Positions 11,634 through 21,596 of a DNA stretch of 64,000 nucleotides are shown here, one piece after another (position 1 is the first letter of the stretch; each line of letters begins with the position of its first letter). Below the pieces are notes generated by a model that saw only the letters and a list, made by a program, of their open reading frames with translations, ran no database searches and was not told the origin of the DNA. The translations under genes were made by a program, and so were the position numbers. Origin of the DNA: Pelomyxa schiedti (taxonomy: Eukaryota; Evosea; Pelobiontida; Pelomyxidae); assembly GCA_020536535.1 (NCBI GenBank), contig JAHLWZ010000151.1, forward strand, positions 30,965-94,964. Reading direction: 5' to 3'.

Positions 11634-13548
11634 TTATGAAAGTTTGTGTATTGCAGAGAGAAGGTCCTTGTGGTGTTCTGGGGCAACATGCTGTGTGGTT
11701 CTAAGTGATAGAAAAAGGAAAAAAAAAAGGGTAAGGGAGTCACCATTTGTGCTAAGTCTTCCGGTCCTATAAGTGCGGCGATCTTCAAAGAGTCATAGCC
11801 ATTTTCAATGAACACAGATGAGTATGCTGCCAATCCAAGGGAGTGCAACCACCTAGCAACTTCATTGTCAATGTTGGGAATTGGTGCCTTGGCCACAGGG
11901 GCGGGGGTAGGTACGGGTGCCTTGGGATTAGCACTGGCTGATTTATTTGGTGTGGATGTGGATGCACTGGATGTGGGAGCCTGTTTTGTTGGGGGAAGTT
12001 GTTGTGTTTGAACTGGTGCTGCTTGTTTTGCTGGTGGGGCAGACGTTTGTCTTGCTGTTTGTGACGTCGAGACAGGTTTTACTGTTGGTGCAGATGCAGG
12101 CACTGATGTTGAGGTTGAAGCAGCAGTTGTGGAGCTTGTTGAACTTGCTTCCACATCAGCTGTTACCTATTACAAGTTGAGATTCACTTGAGGACTGACA
12201 AGTACCTTAAAAACAGTTAATACTTCCTCTGTGAGGCGTTTGCGTTCATCACGGAGTAACTGCAATTGCTCCTGTCGCAACGACGCTCTGAGGCAAATTC
12301 AATGCTTGTAAATAAGAAACAATTTTCATACAATTTTTCGTCTATTTTCAAGCTGAGTTGCTTTCTTAAAGTTTCTATCTTGTCATGTTCCTCCAGCCAT
12401 ATTTGGCGTTGATTATTAAGGGATTCACATAATTTCTTTTTTTTTTAGTTGTGAAAAATATTGGATGGGTCCTTACAGTGTATTGCGCTTGCTCCGCTTC
12501 AGGCGCAACCCGCCTTTTTGCCTCATTTTGGAGAAGCACAATTTCAGCTTGTACGGATTTACGCATCTCCTCCACCCTCTGGTCATAGGCATCCAATCGA
12601 CGTATCTGGGACTATTGCAGGTTGGCTGTTGTTTGTTTTTATTGTGTTTTGTTGGTAGAGACCTCAAATCTTTCTGTGACAGTCTCACTTTTTTTAAGAG
12701 CAGTTTCCATTCGCTCAGTTTTTTTCAGAGTCTCTTTCAGTTGCCTAACAGCCTTCAACATCACAAAACGTAAGAGATTACTAACTTGAGAGTGGAGTTG
12801 ACATCTTGTATACCAAGTGCAAGTTGCTGTTTAATGGCAGACTGATGCTCAAAAAACGACTGGTTCATGTGATTCAACATTTTAAAGAATGAAGTAAAGA
12901 TACCTTCTGAAAAGTTTCTTCCATGTCCCTCCTCTCCTCTGCATTCTGAGCAGCCTGTGTTTCATATTTCTTTAAAAAGATCCCCCACAGGGATTGCTCT
13001 CTTTCTTTGGCCTCTGTGTTCAGTCTTTGCTCCTGTGCAAATTAACACCTCAATCTTAATCGAAGGGGACCACACCTGAGCAGAGTGTGCTACTTTTAGC
13101 AGTTCGTGAATTCGTTCAGCATTCGTTCCCACCGTGGAATCAAATTTGTGCTCCAAAGTTGTGACTCTCTGAGTCAGAGCCGCCATTTCGGATCGAACTT
13201 CCCTCAATTGGTCGTTCAGTCCCTCTGTCGTTCAAGCAAGATCAGAACTAAAAATTATTGCAACGGCTGCCAGCAAAAACAGGAGAAGAGGAGGAGCGCA
13301 GAAGCACCTACAGAAGCAGATAAACCGTCGAGAGATTTCCTGAACTCGTTGGCGTGGGCCTCGGCGGCCCTCCTGTCCGCGACCTGGGTATCAGATACGC
13401 GCTTGAGCTCCTGCCCTAGTTCGAACAGAAACTGCGCCTTGTTGGCCGTGGTGCTTGGCGTAGTGCTCCTCGCCGCAGCGCCATTTGCAACCGGGGGCGA
13501 AGACGATGACGCGGGCCCTGCGGCGTTCGGCGTACCCGTCCGCGACAT
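11634..13548 (-). CDS. Coiled-coil protein with C-terminal SAM domain
   Basis: Starts MSRTGTPNAAGPASS in a GC-rich first exon and continues through many short exons of heptad-rich helix (EVRSEMAALTQRVTTLEHKF, EAKERESLWGIFLKKYE, RQLKETLKKTERM, YDQRVEEMRKSVQ, SLRQEQLQLLRDERKRLTEE). A Ser/Thr/Pro/Gln linker follows (11.9-12.15 kb), then a SAM domain: VARWLHSLGLAAYSSVFIEN, LIGPEDLAQM, and after an intron HVAPEHHKDLLSAIHKLS, ending at TAA 11634-11636. Probably an oligomerising scaffold. The SAM domain may pair with other SAM proteins such as the convergent kinase next door, whose stop lies about 60 bp away (speculative). No orthologue recognised. Confidence 0.7.
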
Positions 13549-13841
13549 TGATTGACTTTTGAATCGATTCGGAGAGAGATCTCTTGTTGGGCCGCACGGA
13601 AGGATGGCAACTCAAACGAAGACTTCATGTTGTCACTCACCCATGCATGGCGTTTTTACTGTTCTTTTCTTGCCACTACCCTCGGAGCTGGTACATTCAT
13701 TGTTTTAATTGATATCCAGAGCTCGGTGTTGGTTTTCCTGTTGCAAACTGAGTCGTTTATCGACGACGAACCTCTTACCTTGTCACCCTCTGGACTTTTA
13801 CTGGTTTGATTTGTATAGTATGATGAACCATATCTGCCCCA

Positions 13842-13989
13842 GTGGGGAGAGTCATTTTTACCCTCGATGTACCAACGACGAAGGCGAGACCAAGGATTGC
13901 GGTGCACGGCAGCACGTTCCATTTGGACGACGCCACGTGCGTGTTCATGCTCAAGCAGCTCCCACAATGGCGCGACGCGGAGGTGGTCC
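13842..13989 (+). CDS. MYG1 (UPF0160) family exonuclease, N-terminal fragment cut by gap
   Basis: The frame RIAVHGSTFHLDDATCVFML followed by KQLPQWRDAEVV matches the start of MYG1, a DHH-family 3'-5' RNA exonuclease of nucleus and mitochondria. The family's conserved start is recalled as GTHNGTFHCDEA, then RLLPEYRDAEIV. His and Asp of the metal-binding motif are visible (FHLDDA). The gene enters the 100-N gap at 13990 and nothing like MYG1 appears on the far side. No ATG exists in this frame just upstream, so a short first exon is needed; ATG 13647 with hydrophobic MAFLLFFSCHY is one candidate. Divergent from the coiled-coil/SAM gene starting at 13548. Confidence 0.6.
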
Positions 13990-14089
13990 NNNNNNNNNNN
14001 NNNNNNNNNNNNNNNNNNNNNNNNNNNNNNNNNNNNNNNNNNNNNNNNNNNNNNNNNNNNNNNNNNNNNNNNNNNNNNNNNNNNNNNNN
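13990..14089. other. Assembly gap 1 (100 N)
   Basis: Exactly 100 N, the usual placeholder for unknown length. The left flank is GC-rich MYG1 coding sequence; the right flank is very AT-rich. The two flanks share no overlap, unlike the second gap, so real sequence is missing or the join is wrong. Confidence 0.95.
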
Positions 14090-14311
14090 CTGTTCTGTTT
14101 GCTTGTTTATTATTTTATTTATCGGAGTGGTGTTTTTGATTTTATTATTAAAATACAAATTAAATTTGATTTATTTTAAATAATTATAATGTATTAACCA
14201 TTATTATTAAAAATGTAATTTATTATATAATAATAAATTAAATTTAATGGTTATATATGCGTATTATTATTATATATTATTAATTACGCCTCCAGTTCTT
14301 TTTTCCATTCG

Positions 14312-14375
14312 ACCTGTATTAGAAGTCTCCGCATTACACCAGTTTTTACGCTGCTTTCAACCTGTATTAGAAGTC
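14312..14375. repeat. Diverged direct repeat, period 48 bp
   Basis: acctgtattagaagtc occurs at 14312-14327 and again at 14360-14375. The flanking bases are also similar (ccgc..caccagt versus ccgc..cgccagt), so the unit is longer than the exact core. It lies in noncoding sequence. Confidence 0.7.
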
Positions 14376-14434
14376 CCCGCTTTCCGCCAGTATGTGGCTT
14401 CTTCTTTCTTCGTTTTCTCACGTAGGATAATTTA

Positions 14435-14514
14435 GGTGCCGGACGTGGTGGCTGTAATCCCAGCTGGCTAGGTTTTTCTTATACTGGCACGGTGGTATGT
14501 AGCTTTTTTTTTTT
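14435..14514 (+). ncRNA. Candidate small RNA resembling the SRP (7SL) Alu domain
   Basis: gccggacgtggtggc (14438-14452) followed directly by tgtaatcccagct (14453-14465) matches the 5' Alu-domain sequence of eukaryotic 7SL/SRP RNA (GCCGGGCGYGGTGGC ... TGTARTCCCAGCT) except that the 6-8 nt between the blocks are missing. gtgccgg (14436-14442) can pair with ctggcac (14484-14490), closing the structure. A T11 tract (14504-14514) could terminate RNA polymerase III. Against it: no S-domain motif (GGAA loop with AGCAGG) was found downstream and the region is short. It could be a fragment, a pseudogene or a chance match. Confidence 0.25.
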
Positions 14515-14661
14515 CCAGCTGCGCCAGCTGCCCAGATGGCAACCGCCAACGTACATCCCTCCCCTCGTCATCCCACTCAAAGTACTAGGTACCAGACTGG
14601 GCACCAGGCCGGATTCCTCACACTCACTCTCACCATCCTCACCTCACACCTCTATGTACAA

Positions 14662-14688
14662 GCCTGAAGTCGAAAATCGACTTCAGGC
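14662..14688. other. Perfect 12-bp inverted repeat (hairpin)
   Basis: gcctgaagtcga, a 3-base loop aaa, and tcgacttcaggc form a perfect stem, followed on the plus strand by A10. On the minus strand the hairpin is preceded by T10. It could be a small structured RNA end or the tip of an inverted-repeat element. No flanking target-site duplication was found. Confidence 0.75.
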
Positions 14689-14882
14689 AAAAAAAAAAGT
14701 TATGCCCTTAAGTCCTTGGATAAAAAATCGTGCCACCTTTTTTTAAATCCACATTTTGAGAAGTGGGCATTGTGAGTACACATGAGAGTGAAAGAGTAAG
14801 AAGGGAAATTTGGGCTTGGGAGAGTACTCTGGTTGGTTGGTGACTTGGGGGTGGTTGTTGTTGGGGTTGGGGGCGAAGTTGA

Positions 14883-14940
14883 ATGATTTACTTATAAACT
14901 GAACATGTATGTTGTTGAAGATGATTTACTTATAAACTGA
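14883..14940. repeat. 20-bp direct repeat
   Basis: atgatttacttataaactga occurs exactly at 14883-14902 and 14921-14940, 18 bp apart, in noncoding sequence. It may be a minisatellite with two units or a duplication left by an insertion/excision event. Confidence 0.8.
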
Positions 14941-15292
14941 GGCTGAGGCTGAAATCAGGCAGAGGCAGAAGAAGAGTACTCTCGTGGCGGCTGTGGGTTC
15001 TGCTGGTGGTACTTGCCTTTTAACTTGTGGTCAAAACGAAAAGAAAAACAGGGTTGTTGTGTGGCGTTTGTGGCGATGATTCTACAAAAAAGAGACCGAG
15101 ACGTATAATCGTAATATGCACACTGCCACGCTACTGCTACTGCTGCTATCTGGTCGGTGTTTTGGCTTGTGGGTTTTTTTACTCTCTCTGTGGTGTGACT
15201 TGTGTGCCAACGGGGTGTTGGTGGTGGCGGGGGTGGTAGGACGATTTAATAAACTGGTCGCGCTTGTGTGTGTGGGGAGGTGGAGGAGGAGT

Positions 15293-16156
15293 TTAGTGGT
15301 GGTGTGAGTGTGAGAAGGAGAAGGCGAGGGATGACAGGCACTTGTTGAATGCAAGGGCTATTTCGTCATCGGTTGTTGTTGGTGCGGAAACGGTGGGTGA
15401 GAATACAATGGATGCGCAGCTGTACAACAACTTCTCAATCACTGAGAATGGCGGCCGGTTGCACTCTGTTGGTAATAAATGGTTATAACCTTACCTGTAA
15501 GAATTTACTACTAGCTTATATTCCTATTTAATGAACGTGCTGGCAGCTCACCTCTTATTGAGAGACAGGACTTGACAATAAGTGCAACAAGCTGAGAGCA
15601 AATAGGATGAAGATTCGGGAACTTGGAGTCCAACTTTGACGTTGCACGTAGACATGAATTTCTTCTATTCAGGAATTCAACAACAATACCCTCTCCAACA
15701 TCCGTATTTGCACACAGTTGATCCAGTTTGTGAATTGTATGGAGCCTGCAGTAATCGTTTTTGAAATATAAAATGGCCACTTTTTTTTCCCAAAAAATCG
15801 TTTACATAGTTTACGAGCTGTTGTGCTCTTCTCCCTCTGGGTCCGGAGCATAACTAAAAAAACCATTACGAGTGAATGGGAATTCATGTACATACAGAAC
15901 AGCTAGAACGGACTCCACAAATTCATCCACATTTGTAAAGCTGGTTGTATCAGCAGCAGGATTCTTGTGGTTTTGGCACAGAACTTCAATTTCACCTTGG
16001 GCACGCTGCCGGCTCTGTAATAATCCTCGGCCAGTGCCTCGGCTGTGGGGGTGGCAGGGGAGCTGGCAAAGTGGCTCACAGAGGGGAGGAGAACAATGAT
16101 GGGGATGGTGATGGTGCATGTGTTATGGCTATATGAGGATGTGGTGATTGATTCAT
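15293..16156 (-). CDS. Hypothetical protein
   Basis: Unrecognised gene of about four exons. Coding segments in order: MNQSPHPHIAITHA (start 16156, or MHHHHPHH at 16119), then QGEIEVLCQNHKN, FTNVDEFVESVLAVLYVHEF, then after an intron LHTIHKLDQLCANTDVGEG and RRNSCLRATSKLDSKFP, and finally PPFSVIEKLLYSCASIVF with a His-rich end (SHSHHH) at TAA 15293-15295. The GT..AG borders (HNSS|LHTIH and SIR|ECNRPP) restore frame, which supports a real gene. The helical pattern suggests an alpha-solenoid or adaptor. It starts about 55 bp from the divergent CCDC174-like gene. Confidence 0.5.
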
Positions 16157-16211
16157 TGAGGGCAGCAGCTGGTGAAGAAAATTTTGCCAATCAAAAAAAA
16201 GTTAATTAAAA
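16157..16211. promoter_or_regulatory. Very short divergent promoter
   Basis: Only 55 bp (92 bp if the alternative start at 16119 is used) separate the start codons of two divergent genes. It is A-rich with a ttaattaa palindrome at about 16202-16209. Transcription start sites of the two genes must nearly coincide or overlap. Confidence 0.4.
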
Positions 16212-17302
16212 ATGTGGAAGAGACAGAACGAGATCAAGGGGGTGTCGGCAGGGCCGGTGAGCGACGCGTGTTTATTTGTTGGGGTTTTCCGTCTTACGAG
16301 TGGTGTAGGTTATAGAGCTCAAGGCTCTGTTGTTTGAAAAAACCGAAGAAGTCAAGAATGCCAAAATTGCTGGTGAAAGAAGAGCAAAGAAGGTCTGTGC
16401 TTATTTGTTAAAATGCACATTGTTTGCTTTTGCTTTTGCGTTTTCCATTTTCTAATATTCATTGTACAGGTCCGTGGTGAGAAGAAGGGTACATTGCATA
16501 TCAAACAAAACAAAGGTGTGGCTGAACGTGATGCCAAGGATTTGGCTGCAATTGAGAGTGAGACCATGACACCCGAGAAGGCTGAAGCCGCTTTAAAGGC
16601 AAAAGCTGATCTTTATGGGAGAATGGGTATTCCACCTTTTTTTCCCCATTTTGTGTAACATTAACGGTAACAATACACAAACCAGTAAGGGGAGAAGTTC
16701 TGGAATCAACAGACACAAGCAATACCTCACCGGACAAGCCAGAATGCATGGTGGACTTTGGTGTTAAAAGATACGAAGACCTTACGTCTGAAACGTCCAC
16801 TTCCACACAATCCACGGCTTCTACTTCATTTTACGCGGAACCAAGCCCCGTTGTTAGGGATGCTAAGAAGCATTTTCATAGCGCCGACTATCTTGAATCA
16901 TGGGATGAAGGTACGGCAAGGTTGAAAATGCTACTCTTTTAACAGGAACCTTTCTGAACAGACGCCAAGCGCCGCCGCCATCTTGAGCTGCTTGGTCAAG
17001 TTCTGGAAGAAACAAGAGGTGGAAGAGAGCAAGCTCAAGAAACCAAAATGCAAAGACACTCAACAACAGCGGCCAGGTTGGAAACGATCCGGCGCAAGCA
17101 ACTGAGCCACAAACAATACCTAGAGCACCAACAAAGACTCCAAGCTTACAACGAATCCCGAGAGTTGCACACAACAGAAACAACCACACCATCATCAACA
17201 AAATCCACCACTTCTAGCACCACAACTACACCCACAACCACCAACCACACAGAAGACCCCCCTTCTTCTGAGACGGCAACACCAGACACGAACTCCAGTT
17301 GA
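16212..17302 (+). CDS. CCDC174-like protein
   Basis: Exon 1 MWKRQNEIKGVSAGP joins through a phase-0 intron to VIELKALLFEKTEEVKNAK, then VRGEKKGTLHIKQNKGVAER, KAEAALKAKADLYGRMG, MVDFGVKRYEDL, and a basic helical C-terminus (AKRRRHLELLGQVLEETRGG, ARLETIRRKQ) with a Thr-rich tail. The order DLKAELxxKxEE / NxGVxxRxxKD / KAxLYxxM / VDF matches metazoan and plant CCDC174, a nuclear protein associated with exon-junction components. The nuclear RNA-processing role is from the family. Converges with the G-beta gene (stop codons about 120 bp apart). Single-copy appearance, no unusual features apart from short introns. Confidence 0.6.
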
Positions 17303-17422
17303 GAAAACTATGTATAAAAAAAAAAGACATGGAAAGGAAAAGGCATAAATTTGTCTTTTTGAATAGTGTTTTTGGGTTTTTGTTTTGTTTTTATGCCTTT
17401 TGTTGGGATGGGTATTGGGAGA

Positions 17423-18865
17423 TCAAGCCCAAATCTGGAGGTAAAGTGAGAATTAAGAAAGGAGGAAATTGCCAAGTACCCTAAGGGAACTGTCCCAAGA
17501 GCCAGTGCAGAGTGCCATGCCATCAACACTCACACCAAGGCAGGACACACGGTTTTCGTGCCCTGTCAAAGTCATCACCTTGTCGCCCTTGAGTGTATCC
17601 CACATATTACAGTTAAAGTCTGAGGAGTGGTTAGTTGGACAAAGGAGTAACGAGAAGGGAAAAACCGTCATAGCCTGCGAACAAGAAACGGCCACTAAAG
17701 CTGAAAGCAACAGAGGTAATACCACAGACAATGCCCTCTGGGTTTATTTCAGTAAATCTCAGCATAACGGGAAGGGATTTCACACCGTGCATGTATTTCA
17801 TAAGTTCACGATCAGCACGAAGATCGAAGAGTCGGCAACTGGCATCATCAGAGCCTGTGCCAAAAGCGAGGCCATTGGGGAAAAAGCTATACATAGGCCC
17901 TAAGTAGACAAAAAGGAGAATAACTTAGAACTACCTGACGGAGTTTATATCAGACTCGTGACCGGTGAACGTTTGTACACATTTGTTGGACCTTATATCC
18001 CACAGTTTCGCTGTAGCGTCACAGGCACCGCTGACGAAGGTGTTTTTATCGGGTGCTATTGATACACTGTGCAGAAGTTGGAGGAATCCCAACCAAGAGA
18101 GATATTACCTCATTACATCGCCGGTATGGTCAGCAAATTCCGAAATTTTGTTGCCGTTTTCGATGTCCCACAATATACACAACATGTCTCCGGAGGATGT
18201 GATGATTTGTTGTTCGTTGAGGAATCGGCAGCAGGAAAGGTATCCAGTGTGTGATGTCAGCTCTCGAGAAACGCGAATAGGCCCCTCCCTTTGCCTCAGA
18301 GAGTAAATTGAACAGGTGTTATCCAAACCACCACAGGCCACAAAGTTCGATTGAGGAGAGTATGCGCAAGTCATAACCCTTTGTGGGAGTTAATCAAAAC
18401 AGAGGTGGATGTTCGCCATACCAAGATGAGCGGAGGGGAATGACATGAACTTTGTTTCTGCAAAACAGTAAGTTCATCAACATCAAGATTTGGGAGGATG
18501 AATGTACGTGGACAAGCCATCCCAGACCAAGAGTTTCCCGTCCTGTGAGGCGGAAACAAGGTGGGTCTTGTCCTCAGACCAATGCATGGCATAAATCTTA
18601 GCCAAGTGGCCCTTCAAAGTCCTACGGGAGGTGACTTTGTCAACACGCCCAACGAGCGAAGGAATGTCCTTCGTGGCGAGCTTCACTAAAACAGTGTGAA
18701 TTGAAGGGGAAAAAAAAAGAGAAAGTTTTCCTCTCCGAAAAGAGCGGGAAACGTACTGGTGGAGTCGTTCTTTTCGGCTCGGTGAGCGTTAATTTCCTCC
18801 TTCATTCGGTCACATTCGTGCCTTACTTTCTGTATTTGCTCGGCAATAGACTTGGGATCTCCCAT
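17423..18865 (-). CDS. Heterotrimeric G-protein beta subunit
   Basis: Exon 1 [19 protein letters not shown] is the N-terminal coiled coil that pairs with G-gamma. WD repeats follow: [92 protein letters not shown], then GYDGFNCNMWD and [10 protein letters not shown]. The last exon restores the canonical end [11 protein letters not shown] after an intron, with TGA at 17423-17425. All seven blades appear present in several short exons. It acts with G-alpha/gamma below GPCRs at the plasma membrane. Divergent from NDC80, with 236 bp between starts. Confidence 0.92.
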
Positions 18866-19101
18866 TTGTTTGTTATGTACGTTAGTCTGTTGTCGCTCGG
18901 CTGTTGTTTACTTTTCTTTTTTTTCTTTTGTTTTGTTGTTTGGGTTTGAATCGATTTTCTCGGTTTCTTTGATAACGGCCTTCCCTTTTTGAAACAGTTG
19001 CTTCGGGCCATCAAACAATAAAACCCCGGCGCGTTTGACACCTGGGCGAGATCCAGCTTATCGCCATAACTTCGTATCTTTTCTTGGAGATCTAGGACAC
19101 C
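18866..19101. promoter_or_regulatory. Divergent promoter region: G-beta / NDC80
   Basis: 236 bp between divergent start codons. Contains T-rich runs (tttcttttttttcttttg near 18910-18930) and a CG-rich segment near 19025-19045. No specific site assigned. Confidence 0.35.
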
Positions 19102-21534
19102 ATGTCGGGGGCAAGAGGGGGAGGCAGTACAATGCAGCCGCAGACACCACTTTCTACGCCAAAAGGCCCCCCGAACGCACCTCGTTCCGTGACCGGACAG
19201 AGTACACGTCCGTCGTTGTTGGGAACGTCAACAATGCGAGCGACTCTGGGACCAAACTGGAGGTAGTAGTCTCCTTGTGAGCATGCTCGAGAAAATGACA
19301 GCTTTGAAAAAAAGAGGGGGACAGGCTACGGACCCGCGACCACTCAAGGATCCTGCTTTTCAACACAAATGCAGTGACAATATACTGAAATTCCTTCAAG
19401 AATACGGCTATGACAAGTACTCATTCTCTCCCCCTAGTATCTCGCAAAACAGGTATGCAAAAAAGGACTTTAAATCAGAAGTTGAGCAGTCTATCATCTA
19501 AAGAGACCTACTTGATTCTCGAATTTGTCTATAGTCAACTGAATCCAAAATTCAAGTTCACACCAAAAAAGGAGGATGAGTCTCTTTTAGTTGTGTTGTC
19601 CTCCCTGAGGTTGCGAAACAAAATAGTATAAAAAGACTTAATGTTTGTGCCAAGGTATCCATTCAAAATTACAAAAGCAATCCTGATGAATTGCCTTACC
19701 CCTCACGGTTGGTCTACAATGCTAGGGATTATGGATTGGCTTGTACACATTGTCCGGGTATGTCTCACTTCTTCATGAAAGTGCTTAAATTTTCCAGTAT
19801 TCAAAAAAAGAGACATCACAACAGTCTTGTGTAACACTTAGTGGCTCTATGACTGCTGCAATCAAAGAAGTCAATAAAGCATCTCTACAGGTTTTATTGT
19901 CCTCCTACCCGTTATGGATGGCTGGGAATGATCCTGCTTGTAAAAAAATAATGGACGAATGTGAGAGCGCCTTAGGTATGCACAAATCATATTGTCCCTG
20001 TTGCTTTCTTGTATTTGTTTATGGAATAGAAACATTCTCATCCCAGCTCAACGAAAGGCAACACTTGAGGAGTCAATTCTCCAGTTACACAATGAAAAGC
20101 AATCTATTGAACATGACTTGAAAGTGAGAGAAGACCCCGTGGTATACTTCTTGGGTACACTGCCACTGCTTAATTCAGAAGAAAGCACTAGATGACTTGG
20201 AAATGAAAATTCAGATTGAATCACAAAAGCTGTCCAGACACATGAAGGCCATTGAAGATCTCAACACCAGAAGAACGAAGTTGCTCCTTACAGTGGACGA
20301 AGCACGCACCTCAGTAGCTAATGCAGGCATATCCAGAAGGATCCCATTGTAGAATCTGATTGTCACTAGAAAATGAACTTATGACTTGCACAAAAGAGCA
20401 GCAGGAACTTGAGAGTCAGGTGAGGATGCAAAAATACAGTGTAGCCGACATTGACCGGATCAATGCCGAGAAAAAATCACTTCTGGCCTCTTTGCAATCC
20501 GTGACTGTAAGTAGAAACCAGCAGCAACAAGCTTGCTGGAATCTTAACCTGGAGACTACCAAGAAGTTTGAGTGTGTCTCCTTCCAGAAAAAGATGTCAC
20601 ATGATGAGTTTTCTTAGACAATTGAGTCAACTTGTGTTGCACTTTAATGTTCAAGTGAGAAATGTGAATCTTACTCCTCCAACTGCGAAGTATGCAAGGG
20701 GCACTGACTATATACTTGTATTGCCTCGTCCACAACCTTTGATAGCTAGTTCCGCTATTCCTCCAAGCAAGGAAGAAATTGAGTTATTCCTTCTGTTTTC
20801 CCAGAACACTAAACGTATACGTGTATGCATGAAGTAAAACCCAAGTAGTACATAACCTTGCAACAGAAATCTGCTTGTGAGTTGCACACAGCACTTCAGG
20901 CCAGGACAAAACAAGTCAAATCAGAAATTCTAAGATATGTATGTGCTTGACCGATTACATTTAGCCTTGCATCTTACCGCGCTTTACAGGAAGGTATTAT
21001 TAACCAACATCAAGTGGCACACCAAACGAAAAGTGTGGCTCTTTGCAGTATAAAGGATCATATCAGTAGGCTTCAAACAACCTACAAGGCTCTGTCCGAG
21101 GTTTACCTGTTAGAGCCAGAACTGGAACTTGACACTTTTCTCTCATTAGGAAGGAACTTCAACAAGTAAAGAGAAATCTGGTTTAGTGCATGCGAGTCAT
21201 GAGGAAACTGAAAAACGAAGGACTGTAGCTAGGCAAGGGAGAAACAAACAAGCCCAAGAACTTGCTGAGGCTAAAGCAAGGTACTTGACACCCTCTTCTC
21301 ATCTTGAACTCAAGAAAAAACAGACTGGAGGATGCCACCAAATGCTTGGACAAAGAAGCAGCTGCCCTCACTATCAAATGTAACGAGTCTGTTCAACAAG
21401 TTCTGGCATTCAAGGAGTATGTTCAAGCTCAGGTTGGGAGGCTAATCACCACCGCCCGCACCGCAGAAACTCAACTAACAGAATGCTGCACTGAAATGGA
21501 CAAGCAGACACCCACGAGGGCCTTGAACCCCTAA
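19102..21534 (+). CDS. NDC80: NDC80 (HEC1) kinetochore protein
   Basis: Starts MSGARGGGSTMQPQTPLS, a basic disordered tail, then the calponin-homology domain: DPRPLKDPAFQHKCSDNIL, FLQEYGYDKYSFSPPSI, KDFKS, IYSQLNPKFKFTPKKEDE, YPFKITKAILMNCLTPHGW and MLGIMDWLVHIVR. The CH domain binds microtubules and the long coiled coil that follows (about 19.85-21.5 kb, many exons) binds NUF2. The C-terminus ends in helical EDATKCLDKEAAALTIKCNE. AATAAA lies at 21581. Exons are separated by introns of roughly 40-60 nt. Some exon borders in the coiled coil are uncertain. Sequence identity with opisthokont NDC80 in the CH core is high enough for a firm call. Confidence 0.9.
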
Positions 21535-21580
21535 ACTATCACCTTGTGAATTTTGATGCCAAAGAGGAAAACTGCTTTAG

Positions 21581-21586
21581 AATAAA
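21581..21586 (+). terminator. Poly(A) signal of NDC80
   Basis: AATAAA 47 nt after the stop codon of NDC80 and 11 nt before the stop of the convergent gene, so the two 3' ends overlap or nearly touch. Confidence 0.6.
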
Positions 21587-21596
21587 AAGAGGTTTC

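Larger units (their letters stand above)
14090..15292. other. Gene-poor region right of gap 1
   Basis: About 1.2 kb without a convincing gene on either strand. The first 200 bp (14090-14290) are extremely AT-rich with ATTATTA-type simple sequence, unlike the rest of the window. It then holds a diverged tandem pair near 14312 and 14360, a 7SL/Alu-like motif (14435-14514), a perfect hairpin (14662-14688), a 20-bp direct repeat, and GT-rich sequence. The minus-strand gene that follows ends at 15293. Confidence 0.6.
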
